DNA from: REEB426 sp964551975
Lineage (GTDB): Bacteria > Actinomycetota > Actinomycetes > S36-B12
DNA: 29,425 bases
Reading direction: 5' to 3'
NCBI GenBank assembly: GCA_964551975.1
Contig: CAZKFI010000027.1
Coordinates: 1-29,425 of the forward strand
The notes under the pieces were generated by a model. The model worked only from the letters and a program-made list of their open reading frames with translations. It did no database searches and had not been told where the DNA came from. Made by a program: the position numbers and the translations under genes. Shown here in pieces: positions 23,735 to 29,425 of this stretch. Numbering within the stretch: the first letter of the stretch is position 1; every line of letters starts with the position of its first letter.

Positions 23735-25784
23735 CCTGCGGGCCAAGGCAGCCCGATGGTTGCGTGTACGCCAGAACGAGTCCACTGCCGACAATGCCTC
23801 CTGGCTGATCGCGGTGATCGTTCTGGCCTTCGTTGTCCCACTCACCGGAGCACTGGGTCCGAACACGTTGTTCTTCACCGCCCATGGAGTTCCAGCGCTG
23901 CTCTGGACTGCGGGGTTATTGCTGGTTCTCGGGTTGCTGTGGCTCGTGACGTACGTCGTGCTGCGTGTGGTGCACCGCCGCCAGGATCCGCGGGCCTTCG
24001 ATCGCATTGCTTCGCTGAGCGTCCTGATCCTGGCCACCTTCGGTGCAGCAAACGTCATCAGCCGCCTGATGTGGCCGCAGTTCTGGCCACTTGCCATTCC
24101 GTTGGGCCTGGTGGTCGGACTGGCGATCACCTGGGTCGCGCGTCAGGTGCGCCTGGGTTCGGTACTGATGATCTTCGCGACCCTGGCTGCACTCCTACCC
24201 ATGGTTCAACCGCTGATGGGTTCAGCGCCCGTGGCGAATGCAGCGACCTTCACTGACGCTTCGACCGCGCCATCGGTGTATTGGATCGTTGCTGACGAAT
24301 TGCAGTACCCGTTGCTCATCAATGCGGACGGTCAAGTCCGTGACGTCTTCCCTCACCTGCGTGAACTAGCAGAGCAGTCAACGACGTACACGCGAGCATT
24401 CACGCCAGCGAACTACACCGACTACGCAATGCCTGCGCTGTTCAATGGAGTGATCGATGTCGGTGGCATGACCCCCGACGCTCGTCAGGACATGAAGGAG
24501 TCCCGCGGCATCTTTCCGGCGCTGTCCACTCAGTACTCGGTGGCCATGGAGTCTCCACTATTCAACTTCGAATGCACCGGTGCGGACTGCGTGAATGCCA
24601 GCCCTGACGCGCAGGCCGGTGTCTTGACGCAACTGGGCACCCTCGTGGCAGATACCGCAGCGGTCGCCGGCCGGGTCACGCTCGGGCCACCCCTTGCGCA
24701 GACGTTCCCGAGCCTCGACGGCAAATGGCGGGATTTCTTCGTCGTCGACGATGGAGTTGCCGGCAGCACCCTGGCTATTCCCGCGGAGCGCTTTATTCAA
24801 TCCATCAACGCCAAGCAACAGGGGTCTGACGCTCCGATTCTGGGCCTGTGGCACACGATGCGAACCCATGCACCATGGACGGTCGATGCGCAGGGTGAGG
24901 TCATGTATCCCCGGCGGCTGCCGGTCGTACCCGGATCGCACATGGTCGGTACCAACAAAGATGGCCGATTCACCACGGACGACCTGGCCGACCTCGGTCG
25001 GCGAATGTATGCCGATTCCACTGTCGACTTCGACCGCCAGGTGGGCATCTTCATCGATCACCTAAAAAAGACTGACGCATACGACCAAGCCATGATCATC
25101 GTCACAGCCGACCATGGAGTCGGCATCACCCGCACCCGTGATCGCCGCGTGGGAGATAGCGACGAGCAGCGCTGGAGCGAGGTCAGTCACGTTCCCCTAC
25201 TCATCAAATACCCCGGGCAACGCAGACCTGACATCGTTGATGAACCTCGCTCCACGGCGCAGATCGCGCAAACGATTCTCAACACAGTGCGGGCCACCGA
25301 CACCGGGCTGCAGTTGGCATCCGGGCTGGATGTCGCTCCAGACGTCGACCCGGTCTTCACCAACGTTGCCGGTGGCGCCATGACCCGTTGGGATTACCAG
25401 GGTCAACCTTTGAGCGATCCGTGGACCGCCCAGACCCTGCCGAATCCACGACTGCCCTACGCCGCATTTGGCGTTGATCCCGCACTGCTCGGTACGGCAC
25501 CACCAACCGGGTGGCAAGAGGCCACCGATGTGTGGGTGCGCACCCTGACGGGGGATTCCACCCAGATGGTCGTCGTCGTTGATCGTCCAGCAGGCAGTTG
25601 TGGCGCGGAGCCCGCGCTGCTCGTCCAAGACGGTGTCGTGGTGAGCAGTGTGCTGTGGGGACGCGATGACGTTCGGGACTTCACTGAGGTACAGACCTCC
25701 GCTAATGAACCGGTCATTCGCGGCTGGTCGATCCTCCCCGTTGCAGACGCAGCCGATTTGCAGGTGTTCTGCAGCGCAGGCTGA
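23718..25784 (+). CDS. Membrane-anchored sulfatase/LtaS-like hydrolase or transferase
   Basis: From the ATG at 23718 the protein has 688 residues; an earlier ATG at 23673 would deepen the overlap with the methyltransferase gene. About five N-terminal membrane spans (roughly residues 28-175) are followed by an extracytoplasmic alkaline-phosphatase-superfamily domain: 'VYWIVADELQYPLL' (metal site), 'FTPANYTDYAMPALFNG' (about residue 231, Thr as likely nucleophile, as in lipoteichoic acid synthases), 'LGLWHTMRTHAPW' and 'MIIVTADHGVGI' (about 463, metal-binding Asp-His). The lack of a Cys/Ser sulfatase motif (CxPxR) favours phosphoglycerol-transferase or phosphoethanolamine-transferase chemistry over sulfate hydrolysis. 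The C-terminal ~180 residues are divergent. It acts on the outer membrane face, perhaps decorating a glycan or glycolipid. Confidence 0.82.
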   Translation: MPGTTDLRAKAARWLRVRQNESTADNASWLIAVIVLAFVVPLTGALGPNTLFFTAHGVPALLWTAGLLLVLGLLWLVTYVVLRVVHRRQDPRAFDRIASLSVLILATFGAANVISRLMWPQFWPLAIPLGLVVGLAITWVARQVRLGSVLMIFATLAALLPMVQPLMGSAPVANAATFTDASTAPSVYWIVADELQYPLLINADGQVRDVFPHLRELAEQSTTYTRAFTPANYTDYAMPALFNGVIDVGGMTPDARQDMKESRGIFPALSTQYSVAMESPLFNFECTGADCVNASPDAQAGVLTQLGTLVADTAAVAGRVTLGPPLAQTFPSLDGKWRDFFVVDDGVAGSTLAIPAERFIQSINAKQQGSDAPILGLWHTMRTHAPWTVDAQGEVMYPRRLPVVPGSHMVGTNKDGRFTTDDLADLGRRMYADSTVDFDRQVGIFIDHLKKTDAYDQAMIIVTADHGVGITRTRDRRVGDSDEQRWSEVSHVPLLIKYPGQRRPDIVDEPRSTAQIAQTILNTVRATDTGLQLASGLDVAPDVDPVFTNVAGGAMTRWDYQGQPLSDPWTAQTLPNPRLPYAAFGVDPALLGTAPPTGWQEATDVWVRTLTGDSTQMVVVVDRPAGSCGAEPALLVQDGVVVSSVLWGRDDVRDFTEVQTSANEPVIRGWSILPVADAADLQVFCSAG

Positions 25785-25820
25785 CATCAGTCCCGACCGC
25801 GGACGATGGCACCGCCCAGC

Positions 25821-25884
25821 GTTCGGTCATAACCGTGTTCGGTAACAACCCTGTTCGGTAACAACCCTGTTCGGTCATAACCTT
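25821..25884. repeat. Tandem 16-bp repeat array, 4 units, at the permease promoter
   Basis: Four head-to-tail units start at 25821, 25837, 25853 and 25869: GTTCGGTCATAACCGT, GTTCGGTAACAACCCT (twice, identical) and GTTCGGTCATAACCTT. Each holds the short dyad GGT-N4-ACC. The array ends five bases before the GTG of the permease gene and contains its likely -10 box. This looks like a multi-site operator; recent slippage duplication is the alternative. Confidence 0.85.
25878..25883 (+). promoter_or_regulatory. -10 box of a leaderless promoter in the last repeat unit
   Basis: TAACCT lies six bases before the GTG at 25890, within the fourth 16-bp unit. There is no Shine-Dalgarno sequence, because the repeat occupies that position. 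Confidence 0.4.
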
Positions 25885-25889
25885 TTGCC

Positions 25890-27173
25890 GTGGTCGTTCG
25901 TCCGAAGAAGACATCGGGAATCAGTACTCCCGCGGCGATAGCCCTAGGCATCGGCGCCATGATGGGTTCCGGGATATTCACGCTCCTCGGCCTAGCCACA
26001 CGTACTTCTGGGCCACTGCTTCCCGTGGCGTTTCTCGTCGCAGCATTCGCTGCAAGCTTCTCGGTGTACTCCTACGCCCGCCTGGGTGGTGCGTTTCCAA
26101 GTCGCGGCGGAGCCGCTGGCTTCCTGCGTGCCGGGCTCGGCACCGGTGCGCTCTCCGGCGGCTTCAACGTGTTTCAGTACCTGGCCTACCTGTTCGCAAC
26201 CGCCCTCTACGCAGCAGGTTTCGCTGAATACACCCAGGTGATGATTGGGCCGAACTTCACTGAAACCGCGCGGATACTCACCGCAGTGCTGGTTGTGGTC
26301 GTCTTCGGGCTTGTCAATCTCTTCGGTACCCGGTTTACCGCTCGCGCCGAACTCATCACTGTGACACTGACCGTCATCATTCTGGTGCTGCTCGCCGCCT
26401 TGGGTGCCCTCAAGGCGGATCCGGCAGTGCTCGCCCAAGACGCCCTTCCAGGCCTCACCGGCATCCTCACCGCGGCAGGCTTGCTCTACGTCAACTACCA
26501 GGGCTTTGGTGTGGTCACCAATGCCGCTGACCAGATGACCAACCCACGTCGTCAACTGCCGCGGGCCATGTTCATTGCACTGGGGCTTGTCGCGCTGCTC
26601 TACCTGGCGTTAAGCACCGTCACCGTGTTGGTGCTCCCCGTCAGTGCCATCGAAGCCGACGCGACCCACGTCCTGGCCTCAGTGGCAACAGCAGCAGCCG
26701 GAACCACCGGGTTCACGGTCATCGTCCTGGCCGCCATCCTCGCCTCAGCAGCCGCGGTCAACGCAACGATTTTCGCCGCGGCGAACATCGCAGCCGATGT
26801 CGCCGAACATGGACAACTACCCCATCGACTTGCCACCTCGGTCGGGCGACTGCCTTTGGCCTTGGTCCTGTCGATGGCGTTGGTGATCCTGCTTGTGGTG
26901 GTCTTTCCGCTAGGTGCCATCGGGCAGATGACCAGCCTTGCCTTCCTGTTGGTCTACGCGGCGGTCAGCATCGCGCATTTGCGGGTGCGTGCAGCAACCG
27001 GTGCGCCGGCCTGGCCACTTATCGTCGCCATTCTGCTCAATGCGGTCTTGTTCATCGTGTTGATCACAGATGCCATCACCACAGGTCCATCAACGACGTG
27101 GCTGGCATTGGCCACCCTCATCGCGATGAGTTTCCTCTTCGCCTGGATCACCCAGCGACGCGTTCGATTGTGA
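25890..27173 (+). CDS. APC-superfamily amino acid permease
   Basis: This 427-residue membrane protein has about twelve hydrophobic spans. The start 'GISTPAAIALGIGAMMGSGIFTLLG' is the characteristic first helix of amino acid/polyamine/organocation transporters (GxGxxxGxGIF substrate-binding break), and 'QDALPGLTGILTAAGLLYVNYQGFGVVTNAADQMTNPRRQLPRAM' matches the helix 6 region ('F.GFD...AEE.KNP' pattern, here with Asp-Gln in place of the usual Glu-Glu). The first helix begins close to the start codon, so the GTG at 25890 must be near the true start. There is no C-terminal universal-stress domain, unlike some relatives. The substrate is not deducible. The repeat array over its promoter suggests dedicated regulation. 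Confidence 0.88.
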   Translation: MVVRPKKTSGISTPAAIALGIGAMMGSGIFTLLGLATRTSGPLLPVAFLVAAFAASFSVYSYARLGGAFPSRGGAAGFLRAGLGTGALSGGFNVFQYLAYLFATALYAAGFAEYTQVMIGPNFTETARILTAVLVVVVFGLVNLFGTRFTARAELITVTLTVIILVLLAALGALKADPAVLAQDALPGLTGILTAAGLLYVNYQGFGVVTNAADQMTNPRRQLPRAMFIALGLVALLYLALSTVTVLVLPVSAIEADATHVLASVATAAAGTTGFTVIVLAAILASAAAVNATIFAAANIAADVAEHGQLPHRLATSVGRLPLALVLSMALVILLVVVFPLGAIGQMTSLAFLLVYAAVSIAHLRVRAATGAPAWPLIVAILLNAVLFIVLITDAITTGPSTTWLALATLIAMSFLFAWITQRRVRL

Positions 27174-27184
27174 TCGGTCGGACC

Positions 27185-27739
27185 TCACATGTGTCCAGCG
27201 TCGCCACCCCCACCGAACTCATCAGCAATGCCTTCCTGACCCGGCTCCAGCACGTACCACACTGGTTGTCCAGGCACGACTGCGAAATTGTCGATCATCA
27301 CCGCGTAGTCCACGCCCGTGTTGACGCCAGTCATAGGCAGGCCTGGCGGCATCCAGTAGCACTCACCTTCCTGCGCCACCTGAGGTTCCGAACCCTCCAG
27401 GAAGAGCGTCATCTCCCCTGAGATCACGCAGGTCGTCCCTCCGTACGGATGCTCATGGATCGGCGAACGAGTACCCGGTCGCCGGGTATCTCGGTACACC
27501 AGATGCTGAAGCTCGCCGTCAACGACATCAAGCAAGGTCACCGATTCGTCAACTGCCGTGGGGTCTCCTGGCGGTACCTCACCGTTGATCGTCGTCACGT
27601 TCGCCTCTGGTGGCGAGGGCGCTGCCGACAACACGATCTCGCCAGGCGACGACTCCTGCTCGGATTGTGAGGCACAGGCCGCGACGGGAGCCAACACACT
27701 GGCCAGCAGCAGGACCATAGCCATTCGGCGAATGCTCAC
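27185..27739 (-). CDS. Cupin-domain lipoprotein
   Basis: This 184-residue protein has a lipoprotein signal peptide with lipobox 'PVAAC' (about Cys22), so it should be anchored on the outer face of the membrane. A linker rich in Ser, Pro and Glu leads to a single cupin barrel: 'RSPIHEHPYGGTTCVISGEMTLFLEGSEPQVAQEGECYWMPPG' carries two histidines and a glutamate of cupin motif 1 (HxHxxxxE/G-type); motif 2 is less clear, and the C-terminal tail is Gly-rich. It may bind a metal or small molecule. It is convergent with the permease gene, 11 bp apart. The GTG start at 27739 has GAGGGA very close upstream; the in-frame ATG five codons on is an alternative. Confidence 0.78.
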   Translation of the reverse strand: MSIRRMAMVLLLASVLAPVAACASQSEQESSPGEIVLSAAPSPPEANVTTINGEVPPGDPTAVDESVTLLDVVDGELQHLVYRDTRRPGTRSPIHEHPYGGTTCVISGEMTLFLEGSEPQVAQEGECYWMPPGLPMTGVNTGVDYAVMIDNFAVVPGQPVWYVLEPGQEGIADEFGGGGDAGHM

Positions 27740-27775
27740 ATTCCCTCAATTCCGATCGTCCTGCCCCGAAAACGA

Positions 27776-27802
27776 CAAGGGCTCCCGTGATCCGGGCCCT
27801 TG
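27776..27802 (-). terminator. Hairpin with T-run: attenuator or small-RNA terminator
   Basis: On the minus strand the arms CAAGGGC and GCCCTTG form a 7-bp stem extended by a G-T and a C-G pair, followed by TCGTTTTC. This is a convincing intrinsic-terminator shape, yet it lies 37 bp upstream of the cupin lipoprotein start, with no gene before it on that strand. It would end a small RNA or attenuate the lipoprotein transcript. Confidence 0.5.
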
Positions 27803-27809
27803 GTTGAGT

Positions 27810-27854
27810 GCGAAGGGGAGTTGGTTCCGTGACGCCGGGGGGTTCCCCTTGCGC
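27810..27854 (-). other. Long stem-loop upstream of the attenuator-like hairpin
   Basis: Arms GCGAAGGGGA and TCCCCTTGCGC pair over 10 bp with a single-base bulge around a 24-nt loop. With the adjacent hairpin at 27776 it forms a two-stem leader on the minus strand. No known riboswitch class was recognised. Confidence 0.4.
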
Positions 27855-27915
27855 CCATCGTGTCATTGAACTCTGGGCTCGCGCAGCGACGGTATCGACA
27901 CGCGGAGACAGGAAC

Positions 27916-27929
27916 CCTGCGTACGCAGG
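27916..27929. promoter_or_regulatory. Perfect 14-bp palindrome, operator candidate
   Basis: CCTGCGTACGCAGG is identical to its reverse complement. It lies between the divergent lipoprotein and MFS genes. A dimeric repressor site is a reasonable guess; a chance palindrome is possible at this base composition. Confidence 0.4.
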
Positions 27930-28010
27930 CTCAATGGCCAACCGGCGTGGGTGGCGCACGGCCTGCGGCATCCGCTGAGTTCGGCCCGACCGAGTGGCGC
28001 GTTCCAGCCC

Positions 28011-28016
28011 TACACT
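28011..28016 (+). promoter_or_regulatory. -10 box upstream of the MFS gene and a 7-codon frame
   Basis: TACACT sits seven bases before an ATG at 28024 that opens the tiny frame MTRRGAA and a stop (28024-28047). The hexamer and the following CCC match the box before the DUF4012 gene. The MFS gene would then have a ~58-nt leader carrying this mini-frame. Confidence 0.4.
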
Positions 28017-28081
28017 CCCGTCCATGACGAGACGCGGTGCGGCGTGAACTCCAACACGTTTGCCACTGTCAGGCGAATCTG

Positions 28082-29380
28082 ATGACGACCATGGAGCCGG
28101 GTGACCTCGAACCATCCGCCAATACGAAGATCACGCGTCGGGGCTGGGTCTTCCTGGCTGCCATGGGAGTGTCCATCGCAGGATCTGCCTGGGGCTGGCT
28201 TGACGCCACGAGCGTCGCAGTTCTTGACGGTGGGCCCGAGCAGGGAACGATCTACGCGGGCCTATTCGTATCCGTCGGACTGGTCTTCTCTGCGATTGCT
28301 GTTCCCTTGGTACCCCGCGTCTGCCGCATGCTGGGGGAGTCCGGTGCCTACAGTCTCGCCCGCTGGGGAATGGTCGTGTCATCCGTTGTCGTCGGACTCG
28401 TGATCCTCGCGGGGTTCGCTGATGAGCGGGCCCTGCTCGTGTACGCCCCCTTCTACGGCGTATTCGTTGGCCAGGCGTTGGTTCTTAATCCACTGTTCGC
28501 CCGCCGCACGATGGGCGCAGCTGGGATGGCCAGGACCTACGCGCGATTGTCTGTGGTTGGCGGGCTGGCCTGGGCCCTCGGTGCCCTCGCCGGCGGTTGG
28601 ATCACCGAACGCACAGCGTCGGGCTGGGGGTTGATCGCCATGGGGATCGCCGCGATCCCCCTCGCCCTCGTGGTCATCCACGGCACCGGGGACAAAGCGG
28701 CCAAGGACCAGGAGGCTGTGACCGGCGCTTCCAATCAAAGTGAGGGATTAAGTAAATCCCGTGGGCCAAACGGACTGCGCTCGTCGTGGGTGACGCTGCG
28801 CGCAAATCCGGCACTACTCAACATCACCGTTTTCGCAGCCGTGATTGCCATCTGCATCTCGCCGCTGGTCTCCCTTATCGTCCCCATCGCCGAAGAGCTC
28901 TACCCGCGGGAGTTCATCGCCAGTGCCAGCATCATGATGGCCGGTCTGTCTCTCGGCGAGATGCTGACACCCACGATCGTCAACGTGCTGAAGAAGTGGT
29001 TCGACGACCAGCGCGCTGCCGCTGTCGCCGCCTTGGCCTGTGGCCTACTCCTGATTGTTTTCTCCCTTGACGCGCTCATCTTCACCGGCAACGTTGAACT
29101 GGCGTTCTGGATCCTGCTGTCACTCGCCTTCGGGGGCGCCCGGTACGCCTCGCGCGCCCTCGCCCTGGGGGCTGCCGCATCAAGCCGACCGGGGCACGGT
29201 GAGGTCTCGACCATGTCGGTCTATTTCCTCGCGGTCATGGTCACCGCGCCTATCGGTGCCTTGGTCTGGAGCCTCATCATCGAAGAGGTGAACGTGGTCA
29301 GTGCCCTGCTTGTCGGTGCTGCCGGCACCATTGCTGTCTCGCTGTGGCTGCTGCGGCGTCCAAAGCTTTCCTCACCATAA
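28082..29380 (+). CDS. MFS transporter
   Basis: This protein has 432 residues from the ATG at 28082, with about twelve hydrophobic spans in two groups of six around a hydrophilic loop ('GDKAAKDQEAVTGASNQSEGLSKSRG', about residues 200-225). The second half has 'AGLSLGEMLTPTIVNVLKKWFDDQRAAAVAALACG', matching the helix-helix segment of oxalate/formate- or monocarboxylate-type MFS members, whose cytoplasmic loop normally carries a basic cluster. The frame is also open from a GTG at 28037, but the extra 15 residues include a Cys/His-rich stretch unlike a transporter start; AGGCGA before 28082 is a modest ribosome-binding site. The substrate is unknown. The gene is divergent from the cupin lipoprotein gene. 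Confidence 0.82.
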   Translation: MTTMEPGDLEPSANTKITRRGWVFLAAMGVSIAGSAWGWLDATSVAVLDGGPEQGTIYAGLFVSVGLVFSAIAVPLVPRVCRMLGESGAYSLARWGMVVSSVVVGLVILAGFADERALLVYAPFYGVFVGQALVLNPLFARRTMGAAGMARTYARLSVVGGLAWALGALAGGWITERTASGWGLIAMGIAAIPLALVVIHGTGDKAAKDQEAVTGASNQSEGLSKSRGPNGLRSSWVTLRANPALLNITVFAAVIAICISPLVSLIVPIAEELYPREFIASASIMMAGLSLGEMLTPTIVNVLKKWFDDQRAAAVAALACGLLLIVFSLDALIFTGNVELAFWILLSLAFGGARYASRALALGAAASSRPGHGEVSTMSVYFLAVMVTAPIGALVWSLIIEEVNVVSALLVGAAGTIAVSLWLLRRPKLSSP

Positions 29381-29425
29381 TCCAGCTCAAGAATCTTGCT
29401 CAACCGTCGGACCGGTTCTACGCTG

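Larger units (their letters stand above)
27740..28081. other. 342-bp divergent intergenic region with structured elements
   Basis: This region holds a terminator-like hairpin (27776-27802), a long stem-loop (27810-27854), a perfect palindrome (27916-27929) and a -10-like box (28011-28016). No tRNA or known riboswitch could be matched by eye. It separates the cupin lipoprotein (minus) from the MFS transporter (plus). No convincing protein gene lies inside it apart from a 7-codon frame at 28024. Confidence 0.6.

Noticed and set aside
27740..28081. tRNA, tmRNA, SRP RNA or a c-di-AMP (ydaO) riboswitch in the lipoprotein/MFS spacer
   Set aside because: No T-loop, anticodon arm, SRP apical motif or ydaO conserved blocks could be aligned on either strand; only generic stem-loops are visible.
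27579..28115. 178-codon minus-strand frame overlapping the cupin gene and its upstream region
   Set aside because: It runs out of frame through the lipoprotein signal peptide and the structured leader, with low-complexity Arg/Pro/Gly content and no homology pattern.

Overview
The window looks like a scaffold from a high-GC actinobacterium (Actinomycetota). Evidence: codon third positions rich in G/C, many GTG starts, ATGA start/stop overlaps inside operons, and an apparently common leaderless promoter layout (a TANNNT box six or seven bases before the start codon). An actinobacterial-type DUF4012 protein and a geranylgeranyl-reductase-family flavoprotein fit this. Exactly 100 N at 9333-9432 mark a gap of unknown length, so this is probably a draft or metagenome-derived assembly.

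Positions 1 to about 19560 are mainly a surface-polysaccharide locus. On the minus strand, read right to left, 7663 to 1 encodes a GT4 glycosyltransferase with an accessory C-terminus, an ABC-2 permease (Wzm/TagG type), its ATPase with a Wzt-like C-terminal domain, a double-domain GT2 glycosyltransferase and a second GT4 glycosyltransferase. The last four are translationally coupled by 4-base overlaps. Divergent from it are a sulfotransferase-like gene and an RmlC-type epimerase. Across the gap, on the minus strand, come a large polytopic membrane protein (3' end lost in the gap), a DUF4012 protein, a polyprenyl-phosphate sugar-1-phosphate transferase, two tandem secreted clan GH-A glycosidases and a methyltransferase. 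A plus-strand GDP-L-fucose synthase closes the block. Together these could make, modify (fucose or deoxysugar, methyl, sulfate), export and trim a cell-surface glycan; partner genes such as gmd and rmlA/B/D are not in the window.

Positions 19600 to 29425 are more mixed: a small ABM-domain protein, a repeat-rich convergent spacer, the flavoprotein, a divergent two-gene operon of tiny proteins behind a strong palindrome, a coupled trio (tiny membrane protein, NoeA-like methyltransferase, membrane-anchored sulfatase/LtaS-like enzyme), an APC permease behind a 4 x 16-bp repeat array, a cupin lipoprotein and an MFS transporter.

The left edge (1 to about 207) is suspicious. A fragment of bacterial alpha-2-macroglobulin on the plus strand meets the GT4 gene tail-to-tail, and both reading frames lose family resemblance at the same place, which suggests a chimeric join or a deletion breakpoint. 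The most unusual structural signals are the intergenic short tandem arrays: 16-bp period at 20096 and 25821, and 17-bp period at 20004.
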